From NCBI GenBank assembly GCA_003857395.1, contig RPRC01000097.1:1-38394 (forward strand): 38,394 bases of DNA. Direction: 5' to 3'. Shown piece by piece: positions 15,294 to 23,927 of the stretch. Source of the stretch: Geobacter sp. (GTDB taxonomy: Bacteria; Desulfobacterota; Desulfuromonadia; Geobacterales; Geobacteraceae). Below the pieces are notes generated by a model, which did not search any database, was not told the DNA's origin, and worked only from the letters and a program-made list of their open reading frames with translations. The translations under genes and the position numbers were made by a program. The first letter of the stretch is position 1. The number at the start of each line of letters is the position of its first letter.

Positions 15294-15360
15294 AATCTGC
15301 CTCCTCTCAGTTTTTTGGAATGTATTTATCACCGGTGCATGAAAAGCTTTTTTCTCCAAT

Positions 15361-16203
15361 TCAAAGCTGATCGAACCCCTTGGTGTACTTATTTCTGCAG
15401 ACAAAGCCAAGGTCAGAAAAACCTTTCGTCAGGTCCTGCAGTGCCAAACCGATGAGCGACACGAGGGAAGCCCGATCAGAGCCCACCGCGGTCAGGGTTA
15501 TATCCAACTCGGGTGTCTCGCCGGGCATGGTTGCCAGGGATTTGATGTACACATCGGGATGGGCAGGCACAACCCTAGTGAGAACAGGTTCCAGCAGCGA
15601 TTCGTCATTGCAGCAGACAGTAATGGTGTGCATCACTGAGATGCCGCCCCTGAAAGTCTCCTGTAGAAACGGCTGCAGTGAGCTATTGAAAATTCCTTTC
15701 AATTCTTTGGGGATGCCGGGCAGGCTTATGAATACGGCTTGTTCGGCATGAAGCAGGGAACAGGGAGCCGTGCCAACGGAGTTGTAAAGCGGGATGGAGT
15801 CCTGTGGCAGCCAGGCCATCTTCTCCCTCGCCGGGGTCAGGCCGCCCTGGGCCAGAATTCCTTTGTCAAACAGGGCATCATAGCTTTCCTTGATCATCTG
15901 CTGCGCCTTTGTATCCAACCTCAGCTCTTTCCGGACACATTTGGCAACAGCGGCAAGGGTCAGATCGTCAGCTGTCGGTCCGAGACCACCGGAGGTGAAG
16001 ATGACTCTGGCGCCACGATCCATTGCGGCACGCAGTTCCGTGGCGATACAATCGAGATCGTCACGCAGGACTGTTCCTCGACTCACATGACCGCCCATAG
16101 CGGTTATTTCCTTTGACAGCCAGTAAGTATTTGTATCCTGGATTTCTCCGTTGAGAATTTCGTTACCAATGATGAATATTTCCACGGTTACCGATTCTTT
16201 CAC
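15361..16203 (-). CDS. CinA-type molybdopterin-binding domain protein
   Basis: The 280-aa protein begins with a MoCF/CinA N-terminal domain: EIFIIGNEILNGEIQDTNT, then TSGGLGPTADDLT, and SLPGIPKELKGI, all diagnostic. Proteins of this kind hydrolyse ADP-ribose-type nucleotides (COG1058). The C-terminal part has the middle CinA domain but no NMN deamidase (PncC) domain, so this is the short form. I chose the GTG at 16203, with AAAGGA upstream, because it starts right at the domain; the frame extends to 16290. The UspA gene follows on the same strand. Confidence 0.88.
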   Translation of the reverse strand: MKESVTVEIFIIGNEILNGEIQDTNTYWLSKEITAMGGHVSRGTVLRDDLDCIATELRAAMDRGARVIFTSGGLGPTADDLTLAAVAKCVRKELRLDTKAQQMIKESYDALFDKGILAQGGLTPAREKMAWLPQDSIPLYNSVGTAPCSLLHAEQAVFISLPGIPKELKGIFNSSLQPFLQETFRGGISVMHTITVCCNDESLLEPVLTRVVPAHPDVYIKSLATMPGETPELDITLTAVGSDRASLVSLIGLALQDLTKGFSDLGFVCRNKYTKGFDQL

Positions 16204-16276
16204 TGAATTTCCTTTGCATGCGGAGTGTCTGGCCGCATATTTGTTGTAATGGTTGATACCTCCACAAAAACCCATA

Positions 16277-16405
16277 GGATGGCTAAGCAAAAATTTCGTC
16301 CTACAAGGCTTGGTGGTTTCTCAGGGACGAAGGCATACATATTAGTATGTCGAGATTCTGAATAAGCGCCGTAACACCGTAGGACATTCTTTTTGCGACG
16401 CCAGC
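16277..16405. repeat. MITE-like palindromic element, family C
   Basis: Terminal inverted repeats GCAAAAATTTCGTCCTAC (16287-16304) and, inverted, GCAAAAAGAATGTCCTAC (16379-16396) match at 14 of 18 positions. The centre holds a smaller palindrome, GCATACATATTAGTATGTCG. No coding frame is present. It lies upstream of the CinA-type gene. Confidence 0.6.
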
Positions 16406-16649
16406 AGTGATTGTTACTCAGCAGAATGGCACCATGCCTCAGCCTGCGAATGATGATCTCTGCCTGGTCACGAAAAAATGTGCAGAGAAGGCAACCAATA
16501 CTTCTAATCGGAACTTTTCTTCAATCATAACATGGTAATTGCAGAATGTTAGGAGTAGCTCCACAAAAAGTGGAGCACCTGTGGGGAGTTGCAGACTTGA
16601 TTGTTACCGGGAAGGGAGTTGGGGTTATTCTTACATACTGTTGAAAATA
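16406..16649. other. Gene-free spacer
   Basis: Nothing coding was recognised between the family C element and the small basic protein gene. CCACAAAAAGTGGAG at 16561-16575 forms a tiny hairpin. Confidence 0.35.
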
Positions 16650-16802
16650 CTACTGAGTCTCTTCGTCGGGTTGCGATTCATCACTATTTTCAGATGGCGG
16701 GGTACTGTTCTTATCCATTTTACGCTGCAATTTCTCGTCGTTCTTTTTTTTCTTTTCCAATTCTTTCTGACGCTTCTGAAATTTAAAATTAGGCTTTGCC
16801 AT
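16650..16802 (-). CDS. Small basic Lys/Gln-rich protein (50 aa)
   Basis: The frame runs from the ATG at 16802, with AAAGGAG seven bases upstream, to a TAG. The product starts MAKPNFKFQKRQKELEKKKK and ends in an acidic, Ser/Pro-rich tail (SENSDESQPDEETQ). Short proteins starting MAKPNY-FEKRQRE with a poly-Lys helix are widespread in Proteobacteria and have no known function. The strong charge asymmetry suggests nucleic-acid or ribosome binding, but that is inference. It lies downstream of the cold-shock gene, after that gene's terminator. Confidence 0.75.
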   Translation of the reverse strand: MAKPNFKFQKRQKELEKKKKNDEKLQRKMDKNSTPPSENSDESQPDEETQ

Positions 16803-16956
16803 AGACCCACTCCTTTTATACCGTATACGGTGTTCGGCCCAGGGGAAAAACTCTCATGCCAGGCAGGTCAATATTCGGAAGAAACGAATTACAGTTCCGG
16901 CACTCGCAACTAAATGCCGCACAGTGAAATCTCCTGGAATCTGTATTTTTTTCAAT

Positions 16957-16990
16957 AAAAAAAAGCCCCGGAAATAACCGGGGCTTTTTT
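16957..16990 (-). terminator. Intrinsic terminator of the cold-shock gene
   Basis: AAAAAAGCCCCGG and CCGGGGCTTTTTT form a perfect stem with a short loop and a T-run on both strands, 20 bp after the cold-shock stop codon. Confidence 0.92.
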
Positions 16991-17010
16991 ACATCGACAG
17001 AGTACGAAGT

Positions 17011-17211
17011 TTAGATTCTTCTTACGTTCGCGGCCTGTAGCCCTTTCGGACCCTTAGTTACTTCAAATTCAACTCTATCGCCTTCAGCAAGGGATTTAAA
17101 CCCGTCGCCTGCAATCGCGGAGAAATGACAAAATACATCTTCACCATTTTCCTGCTCCAGAAAACCAAAACCCTTGCTGTCATTAAACCATTTTACTGTT
17201 CCGTTTACCAT
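17011..17211 (-). CDS. Cold-shock domain protein (CspA family)
   Basis: This 66-aa single-domain protein binds single-stranded RNA and DNA and acts as an RNA chaperone. The RNP1 motif is KGFGFLEQ (residues 13-20) and the RNP2 motif is DVFCHFSAI (25-33). The rest ([21 protein letters not shown], ending AANVRRI) is standard for the family and full length. The ATG at 17211 is preceded by GGAGAAAG. The upstream spacer of about 200 bp is AT-rich, as expected for a structured cold-shock leader, but I did not identify a cold box. Confidence 0.97.
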   Translation of the reverse strand: MVNGTVKWFNDSKGFGFLEQENGEDVFCHFSAIAGDGFKSLAEGDRVEFEVTKGPKGLQAANVRRI

Positions 17212-17416
17212 GTGCTTACTTTCTCCTGATACTTCTTGTTAGTTGTAACCGATATAATTACCGGATAAGTAACTTTACCAGCTTTATACGATGGAATGCA
17301 AGCATTTAAATAAAAAATATTCTGCCGGAATTATTGAAATCATCCATCTCACTGTTTTACATTACTTTTTTCTGAAAATCCAGATGCGAATACTATTTCA
17401 GATTTCAAGAAGCCGC

Positions 17417-17923
17417 TCAAGATTCATCTATTTCATTCCACATCGGGTCTTTTTGGTCATCGGGATGAAGCTTTTCAAGTTCTTCCGGGTACATGTGCCA
17501 AAAGGACTTGTCGATCGCACCTTCCAGATAGTCCTTTTTGCGGTTATGGGCAAACGGACACCACCAATTTTCAACAATTTTAACCAGATACGCTGCGTAC
17601 CGGAATAACGCTACACTCAAGGGACAATAGAGTTTGCAGTTAAATATCCAAAAAAACCTGTAGTGAGCCGCATGGAATCGCGAAATATTGATAGTCGGCT
17701 GATCTTTATTCCGGTATCGGTGAGAAACCCAGGAAGGCACAAAATCCCAATATGACTGAATCTCCATGCCACCGACGAGCGTGAGATGCGTTTTTACCAG
17801 GAAAACCCCGATGATGACAAAAGGTATGGTGGCAATAATCGGCAGGTAAATAAGCGGGACTCCGAGGATTACCTTCCAAAAGGGCTGACTTACATAGTTG
17901 CAGCCGATCCTGACTCTGATCAT
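17417..17923 (-). CDS. Membrane protein of unknown function
   Basis: The 168-aa protein has two or three hydrophobic segments near its N-terminus (KVILGVPLIYLPIIATIPFV, then VFLVKTHLTLVGG). A cytoplasmic or periplasmic part follows, containing two Cys-bearing phrases: NCKLYCPLSVALFRYAAYLV and VENWWCPFAHNRKKDYLEG. It ends in an acidic tail. I do not recognise a family. The ATG at 17923 has AAGGA just upstream. The paired cysteines and the WWCPF phrase could mark a metal or redox site. Confidence 0.7.
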   Translation of the reverse strand: MIRVRIGCNYVSQPFWKVILGVPLIYLPIIATIPFVIIGVFLVKTHLTLVGGMEIQSYWDFVPSWVSHRYRNKDQPTINISRFHAAHYRFFWIFNCKLYCPLSVALFRYAAYLVKIVENWWCPFAHNRKKDYLEGAIDKSFWHMYPEELEKLHPDDQKDPMWNEIDES

Positions 17924-17960
17924 ATTTTCCTTGTAACCGGATTACTTGAGTACGGGGGCA

Positions 17961-17993
17961 TTTTCTGCACCAGACCTTTTTCGGTGCAAAATG
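17961..17993 (-). terminator. Stem-loop after the DUF3553-like gene
   Basis: TTTTGCACC and GGTGCAGAAAA (minus strand) pair around a loop, a few bases after the stop codon at 18000. The T-run is short. Confidence 0.4.
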
Positions 17994-17999
17994 TTTCGA

Positions 18000-18260
18000 C
18001 TATACTACCGGTTCTTTGATCTTTTTCACACTCTTTCGAACGGCACGAACTTTTTTTACTATCGGATCGCATTCAGGAGGCGGTAAATAAGAAGCAGGGT
18101 CAGCCGGTTGAAGAGTCGTGTAATGGGAAGCCGCGATTTTCCTGATTATTCCATCACTGAACTGGATTGTCGCTCTGCCGTCGGCCACGGCGACGACCAT
18201 GCCGGCACCCCATTCATTCATTGCCATGTGACTTACTACGATTCCGCGCTTGACGTTCAT
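18000..18260 (-). CDS. DUF3553-like small protein (86 aa)
   Basis: The product has a small beta-barrel-like pattern: RGIVVSHMAMNEWGAGMVVAVADGRATIQFSDGIIRKI. This matches the DUF3553 arrangement of a conserved EWGxGxV turn followed by strands and FSDGxxRK. The C-terminal 40 residues are Lys/Val-rich and basic (VKKVRAVRKSVKKIKEP). Its role is unknown; the fold is Tudor/CarD-like and nucleic-acid binding is possible. The ATG at 18260 has AAAAAGGAG; the frame further upstream to 18440 is not supported. Confidence 0.75.
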   Translation of the reverse strand: MNVKRGIVVSHMAMNEWGAGMVVAVADGRATIQFSDGIIRKIAASHYTTLQPADPASYLPPPECDPIVKKVRAVRKSVKKIKEPVV

Positions 18261-19104
18261 TTTTTTCTCCTTTTTGAAAGGGCCTATGGTATCGGGCTTG
18301 CCTGTTTGAACACAAAATCCAAATGAGAAGCCCGACCTCCGTAAAACCCAACGGGTGGATCTCCTTACGCTGACAACATTCCGATTTTTCCCTGTGTGCT
18401 CTGTGAACTCTGTGGCTACTTGCTTTTTTGTAAAACTCACATTATGTAATTCACTAATTCACTGCGCAGTCCAAGATTTCAGTTTTAGCAAAGGATTTCG
18501 TTTCATCGATCGCTCGGAAAGGAACTTTTTGGGCTGTTCCAAGGAATTTTTATGCGAGGTGGAGGAAGGTTACACAATAGAGAAGTGGAGGAAGATACGC
18601 AGGGATCAGAGGAACAGTTTTTGGCTGTACAATGTACGGTACAATGAATAACGGATGGGCTTAAACTGGTGCCGGCTAAAAAAAAACCGGGACCTTGAAA
18701 GCCTCCGGGTTTCACTGATTCCTGCAATTCTTTTTTATTTACTTTATCACAATTGTGTGCTTACGCATACTAAATAACTGCCTGCCCTCTGAACTCTCCA
18801 TTTTGTTGTGTCTACAAGCTTCAACCCTCAAAAGAGCCTGAATTGCCGCTCTCGCCGATGAAGTACTTTCCCTTTGACACGGCAAGCTGATTTTTTGATA
18901 CAGGGAGGGAAGTCTCCGGTTCCGCGAACCTGCGTTTCTTTCATTTGATGCCATTCTCTGACAAGTACATTTGAACGGCATATGGAACCATCTTTTTCCT
19001 TTGTGAGACAGACCTGATGACGTTGACAAAGAACAACGCATTTGATACTTAACAGGCAGAAAATTCCTCCTTCCCGTAACCGTCTCTTCACCTGAAAGCC
19101 TTCA
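18261..19104. other. Long gene-free region
   Basis: About 840 bp. No frame combines a ribosome site with protein-like content. At 18305-18335 GGGCTT and AAGCCC form the arms of a long-range hairpin on the minus strand. At 18671-18712 a hairpin (AAACCCGG, one mismatch, CCCGGTTT) is followed on the minus strand by nine Ts. The latter looks like an intrinsic terminator, but I cannot see the minus-strand gene it would serve. The ABC exporter promoter must lie in the right part. Confidence 0.45.
18668..18712 (-). terminator. Orphan intrinsic terminator-like hairpin
   Basis: Minus strand: AAACCCGG, a 13-base loop, CCCGGTTT, continuing into a nine-T run. There is one C-C mismatch in the stem. No gene upstream on this strand was recognised within 400 bp, so it may end an unseen small RNA or antisense transcript. 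Confidence 0.5.
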
Positions 19105-19950
19105 ATGTCCAATTATGTCGTCTATGAATCCAACTATCGGGCCAAAACCAGGACTTTTCGTATCTGGTTGAACTACCTCCAAACGGTAGTGCAACGGAAA
19201 GATCTCCTCTTCTATCTGGTCAAGCGCGACTTTCTGTCGGATTACAAGCGCTCATTCATAAGTGTGGGCTGGATACTGATAACCCCAGCCCTTGGGGTCC
19301 TGTCATGGCTTATCATCAACTATACGAACATATTGCACCCCGGGCAGCTGCCTGTTCCCTATCCTGCCTATGTCTTGATAAGCACCATGATCTGGAGACT
19401 CTTCATAAGTATTTACCAGTCGATATCCAATCTGTTTTTTGAAAGCGCGTCCTTCAGTCTCGACGTGAGATCTCTTCGCGAAGTCCTGATCGTAAAGCAG
19501 ATAATCCTGCAGACCCTGAATCTTGCCGTTGGTTTGATCTTTATCGAGATCGTCCTTGTCTATTACGGCATCTATCCAACCTGGAAAATTCTCACATTTC
19601 CGTTAACGTTGCTCCCTCTGATCCTGATGGGTGCCGGGATCGGACTGCTGACCTCGGTATATTCCGTAGTCCTGCCCGATGCCAAGAAATGGCTGGATTA
19701 TGCCATGCAGCTTCTCATGTTCGTTACGCCGGTCATTTATTCTCCCCAGGTGAGCAATGCGCTGATACGGAAAATCATCTCCGTAAACCCGGTCTCCTAT
19801 CTGCTGGATTGGAGTCGCGCCTCTCTAATCGGCGGATCCTTTGATGATCCGCTAAAATTCCTGCTGAGTTCCCTCGCGGCTCTTCTGATTTTTCTCTCGG
19901 GCTTAAGACTCCTGTATCTGGCCGAAGACAAAGTAATCGAAAAAATATGA
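19105..19950 (+). CDS. ABC-2 polysaccharide export permease (Wzm/KpsM/TagG type)
   Basis: This 281-aa membrane protein has about six transmembrane segments and the family hallmarks: LFYLVKRDFLSDYKRSFISVGWILITPAL near the N-terminus, the MLLGAG-like LILMGAGIGLLTSVYSV, and FVTPVIYSPQVS. It forms the channel for export of O-antigen, capsule or teichoic-acid-like glycans across the inner membrane. The ATG at 19105 has only a weak ribosome site. The ATPase gene follows after 16 bp. No glycosyltransferases are next to it, which is unusual for such exporters. Confidence 0.92.
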   Translation: MSNYVVYESNYRAKTRTFRIWLNYLQTVVQRKDLLFYLVKRDFLSDYKRSFISVGWILITPALGVLSWLIINYTNILHPGQLPVPYPAYVLISTMIWRLFISIYQSISNLFFESASFSLDVRSLREVLIVKQIILQTLNLAVGLIFIEIVLVYYGIYPTWKILTFPLTLLPLILMGAGIGLLTSVYSVVLPDAKKWLDYAMQLLMFVTPVIYSPQVSNALIRKIISVNPVSYLLDWSRASLIGGSFDDPLKFLLSSLAALLIFLSGLRLLYLAEDKVIEKI

Positions 19951-19966
19951 CGGAACGAACCTCACA

Positions 19967-21253
19967 ATGATCGAACAGAATATCGCACTTTCATTACAGC
20001 AGGCCGGAAAGAAGTTTTGCCGCAACCTCAAGCAAAGCCTCTACTATGGTTTTCTGGATGTTTCCCGAATCTTCGCGGGTGTCCGGCTCGATACCGGAAG
20101 GCTCAGAAAGGATGAATTCTGGGCAGTATCGAGCCTCTCCTTTGAGGTACGCAAGGGGGAATCCTTGGGTGTCATCGGCGCCAACGGCTCTGGAAAATCC
20201 ACGTTGCTCAGGCTCTTGTCGGGCATCTACACACCCGACCAAGGGACAGTCATGGTAAACGGCAAGGTGGGTTCGCTGATTACCCTCGGCGCCGGATTCC
20301 ATCCCCATTTTACCGGGCGTGAAAACATTTTTTTTAACGGGACACTACTGGGACTTTCCAAAAAAGAGCTGGAGGAGCGCTACGACGACATCGTGAGGTT
20401 TGCCGACCTGGATGAATTCATCGATTCACCGGTAGCGACCTATTCCACCGGCATGAGAATGAGGCTCGGCTTTGCAATCGCCATCCATACCAACCCGGAC
20501 ATATTGCTGATTGATGAAATTCTTGCTGTGGGAGATGTGAATTTCATTAAAAACAGCTATGACAAAATTGAAAGCATGGTGACGGAAAAAGGAATCTCGG
20601 CGATCGTGGTCTCCCACAACATCGGCATGATACAAAGGCTTTGCCGGAAGACGCTGGTTCTCGACAAAGGAAGAATGGTTTTTATCGGCGACACCTTGGA
20701 AGCGATCTCGAAATATTACGAGTTGTCCCTGAAGCACAAACTGGCTGTGGAGTCAAACCACCCCACTGACAAATTCATTCATCACCATGACTGCCCGATG
20801 CAGGTATATATCGAAGATTTTTCGATCAGGGGAAATGCTGCTGAGTATCTCAATGAAATAACCGCCCCGTGTACCGTCAGGTTTCAAACCAGGGTCAGTA
20901 ATTCCCTCAATCAGCCAGTCGCGCTCCCCACGGTAAGTATCCTGCTTCTAGACCCGGGAATGATTGATCTCATCGCCAGTGTCCAAAGCCACGGTCCTGC
21001 CTGCGAAGGGGTTGTGATACCCGGAAAAGGGGAGGTTTTGGTGGAATGTGAAGCGTCATATTTCAATCTGGCGCCCGGGGAGTACCGGGTGATTGTCAAG
21101 CTGGGAGGCCCTAAGGAAGGTATTTTCTACGATTCGGTTCTGGTAACGCAGTCGCTGAAGGTTTCCTGGTCGGTCGAGTTTCTGCAAGAGGTATCTTCCG
21201 TGTACCGGGATTGCAAGCTGTTTATCCCGTCCGCATGGAAGGTGGAGCCATAA
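19967..21253 (+). CDS. ABC exporter ATPase with C-terminal glycan-binding domain (Wzt type)
   Basis: This 428-aa protein powers the permease encoded just upstream. Its nucleotide-binding domain has Walker A GANGSGKST at 71-79, the ABC signature STGMR at 160-164 and Walker B ILLIDE at 179-184. The H-loop is in VVSHNIGM. From about residue 265 there is an extra beta-rich domain of about 160 residues, as in Wzt proteins, where it recognises a modified non-reducing end of the glycan. This domain suggests a substrate with a capped terminus. The gene ends 14 bp before the convergent PqqD-type gene. Confidence 0.93.
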   Translation: MIEQNIALSLQQAGKKFCRNLKQSLYYGFLDVSRIFAGVRLDTGRLRKDEFWAVSSLSFEVRKGESLGVIGANGSGKSTLLRLLSGIYTPDQGTVMVNGKVGSLITLGAGFHPHFTGRENIFFNGTLLGLSKKELEERYDDIVRFADLDEFIDSPVATYSTGMRMRLGFAIAIHTNPDILLIDEILAVGDVNFIKNSYDKIESMVTEKGISAIVVSHNIGMIQRLCRKTLVLDKGRMVFIGDTLEAISKYYELSLKHKLAVESNHPTDKFIHHHDCPMQVYIEDFSIRGNAAEYLNEITAPCTVRFQTRVSNSLNQPVALPTVSILLLDPGMIDLIASVQSHGPACEGVVIPGKGEVLVECEASYFNLAPGEYRVIVKLGGPKEGIFYDSVLVTQSLKVSWSVEFLQEVSSVYRDCKLFIPSAWKVEP

Positions 21254-21267
21254 GCTGCCCACCTCCG

Positions 21268-21543
21268 TCAGCTTGCCTTTTCCTCAATTAAACCAAGCTG
21301 TTTCATTCCGATGATTAATTTTTCAATATCGGATCTGACGGTTTCCTCGTCCAACACATTCCAGCGTTTTTTTATTTCTTCCAGAACCCTTTCAGGATCA
21401 TCGTTCTCGATGAACAACGACTCACAGATAAAGGCGGCCGTTGCATTCAACGGCGTAACATCACCTGTCTCATGGTTGTAGATCAAGGCGCCATCTGCTT
21501 CAGCTCTGAATACCACACTATCGCGTAAAACATACTTTTTCAT
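21268..21543 (-). CDS. PqqD-family peptide-recognition protein
   Basis: This 91-aa protein has the PqqD fold pattern: VVFRAEADGALIYNHETGDVTPLNATAAFICE, then an acidic helix and a C-terminal helix (VRSDIEKLIIGMKQLGLIEE). PqqD proteins (RiPP recognition elements) bind the leader of a precursor peptide and present it to a radical SAM enzyme. The ATG at 21543 has GGAG nine bases upstream; the longer frame to 21612 is not supported. It is the last gene of the cassette, about 80 bp after the second radical SAM gene. Confidence 0.9.
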   Translation of the reverse strand: MKKYVLRDSVVFRAEADGALIYNHETGDVTPLNATAAFICESLFIENDDPERVLEEIKKRWNVLDEETVRSDIEKLIIGMKQLGLIEEKAS

Positions 21544-21622
21544 CAAAATATTCTCCGTTTCGCTGGGATCAGGATGTATGAATAGCCAAGCCGGATTCGG
21601 TGCAAAAATCATCGTGGGCAGT

Positions 21623-22666
21623 TCAGATCAGTCGGGTTTCCGGAAATGATCCGATCCGGTAGGCCTCTCCGCAAAAAAGATCGCCATCCAGTAACGATCC
21701 GGTACTGTGGTAGGTATTTGCAATACAGCGCCCCATGCAGGTTTTCTTGAACATGCAGCGGCGACACACGCCACCCAGCTTCTCGGGAAGATTTTCCCGT
21801 ATCATGCGTACTGTTTTATCATATTTCCACACGGATGCCAGTGAATGAGTTCTGAGATTCCCGAGTAACAGGCCCTTGTCAATATTTCCGATGCCACAGA
21901 TGGAGAGATCGCCATTTGACAGGACACCGATGATATTCTTGATCCCGCAGACCCGCAGATTCTCTTTTCTGGCCAGAGAAACAACGCTTTGGAACGCTGG
22001 AGGGATATCGAACACGACTTTGAAATCATCAGAGGATTTTTCACCGAAGGACTGATAGATATCGATGAACTCCTGTACGGAAAGGCGCTCGCCTTCCATA
22101 TCCTGTGCTCGGCCCATGTCCGAAATAAAATTGATCTTGATGCTGGAGGCGCCAAGGTTTCGTGCCAAAGCTACCGTTGCAGCCAGATCAGCCTTATTCC
22201 CCGCATGCAGGCAGAAGATCACCTGGGGACGAATGTTGCGCCGCACCAGTTTTTGGATACCGGCAACGGCTTCATGGAAAGACCCCGGACTGCCGCGCAG
22301 GAGAGAATGAATCTGTTCATGGGAGCCATCGAGCGATATCGAAACGAAAGGGTCGCTCGCGGCAAGTCTCCCGGCGATGTCGTCATCAACAAGAGTCCCG
22401 TTCGTTTCGATCATGACCTTGAGCCGTTCGGAAATCAGCAGATCGATGAGTTCTCGTATATACGGCAGCAGCAATGGCTCGCCACCCAGCAGTTTGACTC
22501 CCTTGAGACCGAGTTCCTGACCCTGCGAAATGAGCTCACAAACCTCAGCAAATGTCATCTCCCCCTCGGTCTCTTCATTGAAGCCCGGCACGATCCAGCA
22601 GTGGCAACAGCGGAGATTGCAGTTCTTGTTATAAAAATATATCGTTCTCAGGGGCAGATGGTCCAT
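21623..22666 (-). CDS. Radical SAM/SPASM peptide maturase, second
   Basis: The 347-aa enzyme has the radical SAM [4Fe-4S] motif C16-x3-C20-x2-C23 (CNLRCCHC), the GGEP SAM-binding motif (LLGGEPLLLP) and a SPASM domain. The SPASM cysteines are in VCGIKNIIG, SICGIGN, CRRCMFKKTCMGRC and LFCGEAY, enough for two auxiliary clusters. SPASM enzymes mostly modify ribosomal peptides, for example by thioether or C-C crosslinks. The ATG at 22666 is 22 bp after the stop of the preceding radical SAM gene, so they form one operon. The two enzymes are clearly different in sequence. Confidence 0.92.
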   Translation of the reverse strand: MDHLPLRTIYFYNKNCNLRCCHCWIVPGFNEETEGEMTFAEVCELISQGQELGLKGVKLLGGEPLLLPYIRELIDLLISERLKVMIETNGTLVDDDIAGRLAASDPFVSISLDGSHEQIHSLLRGSPGSFHEAVAGIQKLVRRNIRPQVIFCLHAGNKADLAATVALARNLGASSIKINFISDMGRAQDMEGERLSVQEFIDIYQSFGEKSSDDFKVVFDIPPAFQSVVSLARKENLRVCGIKNIIGVLSNGDLSICGIGNIDKGLLLGNLRTHSLASVWKYDKTVRMIRENLPEKLGGVCRRCMFKKTCMGRCIANTYHSTGSLLDGDLFCGEAYRIGSFPETRLI

Positions 22667-22688
22667 GGTCCCTAGCCTTACCGGTAGC

Positions 22689-23744
22689 TTACAGCCATTG
22701 TTTTATGCAGAACAGCTTCTTATTGCCGATCCCGCCCGGAATGAAATACGGAGTGCAGCGATGTCCCGTATAGCAAACCTGGCGATATTTACAGGAAATG
22801 CAATCGGCGAGTTCTTTTTCGGTCAGCGTGAAAGGCATCCGGAATTCATCGAGTGTTTTTGAAGTATCCCAGATTTCCTTGAATGGTTTTTGCACCAGAT
22901 TTCCTGCAGGGGTATTCCACAGAAGCACACAGGGCAGCACTTCTCCATCCGGTTTGATGGCACACTGATTGACCGCCGCACCACAAGGCTGAACTGTCAG
23001 TTCCCTTTCGCCGCTGGTCACGGGACGTCCGTTTTCATTGATCGATTTTACCGATTCCATCAATTGCAGCAACGAACCTGAAACGAATTTTCCATAGTCC
23101 TTTTTCAGATTCTCGAACTCTCCATACAGGTAGAGATAGTGCTGCGGTGTCAGTAAAATGTCATCAAGATAGCATTCAGCATTATTGATAAAGAAAACGG
23201 TATTAAAGCGAACACCCATGACCCCCAGGTCTTTGCCGAGCGCGGCAATCTTACCAAGATCATGATAATTCTGGGACAGGACAGTTGTTGAGATCAGAAC
23301 TTTACTGCCCTGTTTTCTCAGGGCACGGAGCCCTCTCAGGGTCTTGTCAAATACACCCTTCCCCCGGATGCCGTCAACTGTTTCCGCTGATGAGCCGTCC
23401 AGACTGACGACATAGGAAATTTTGAACTTGCTCAGCCGTTCTGCCAGCTCATCATCGATCAGCGTCGCATTCGTATTGATTGAAATACCGATGGGAAAGT
23501 GTGAAAGATGTTCGACAATTTCCAGTATATCTGGCCGGATGAAAGGCTCTCCGCCAAAAAGAGAAACAAAAAAGACCTTCTCCGCCGCAAGCTCCTCAAT
23601 AACTCTGAAGATGTCCCGGGTAGAAAGGTCCTGATCAGCCTGACCCGATTTGGCAAGGCAGTGTTTGCAATCCAGATTGCACTTCGAGGTAATGGACAGG
23701 CACACTTTCGTTGGTGCCGTCAGCTTGAACGGTTTGTCTCTCAA
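22689..23744 (-). CDS. Radical SAM/SPASM peptide maturase, first
   Basis: From the TTG at 23744 (AAGGA five bases upstream) the enzyme has 351 residues. The cluster motif is C22-x3-C26-x2-C29 (CNLDCKHC), followed by FGGEPFIRP, SINTNATLI and VVSLDGSS. The SPASM region has QPCGAAVNQCAIKPDGEVLPC, DCISCKYRQVCYTGHRC and a final FCIKQWL. The frame stays open up to the precursor's stop codon at 23928, and a TTG at 23897 is an alternative start; no ATG or ribosome site supports it. The gene follows the Cys-rich peptide gene directly and probably encodes its main modifying enzyme. Confidence 0.88.
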   Translation of the reverse strand: MRDKPFKLTAPTKVCLSITSKCNLDCKHCLAKSGQADQDLSTRDIFRVIEELAAEKVFFVSLFGGEPFIRPDILEIVEHLSHFPIGISINTNATLIDDELAERLSKFKISYVVSLDGSSAETVDGIRGKGVFDKTLRGLRALRKQGSKVLISTTVLSQNYHDLGKIAALGKDLGVMGVRFNTVFFINNAECYLDDILLTPQHYLYLYGEFENLKKDYGKFVSGSLLQLMESVKSINENGRPVTSGERELTVQPCGAAVNQCAIKPDGEVLPCVLLWNTPAGNLVQKPFKEIWDTSKTLDEFRMPFTLTEKELADCISCKYRQVCYTGHRCTPYFIPGGIGNKKLFCIKQWL

Positions 23745-23927
23745 AAAATCCTTTTTGTCGGAACTCTGCTCAGAACGTGTCGAGTCTTGCAAATGATAAC
23801 TACCTATTTTTGTAAAACGTACATTTGGCGCTTCGGAAACAACCGCGGAGGCCGGAAAAGCTTCCAGCGTCGCTCCAAGCGGAGCAGCGGGAACCAAGGG
23901 GGGGGAGCTTTCAGAAGAGAACCGCCT

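Noticed and set aside
16897..16912. A fourth sigma-54 promoter before the small basic protein (GGCATTTAGTTGC on the minus strand)
   Set aside because: The spacing between GG and GC is one base short and there is no palindrome about 97 bp upstream.
18680..18712. A third GEMM riboswitch suggested by GAAAGCCTCCGGG
   Set aside because: There is no P1b hairpin with a GNRA loop before it and no matching 3' strand; it fits better as a plain terminator on the other strand.
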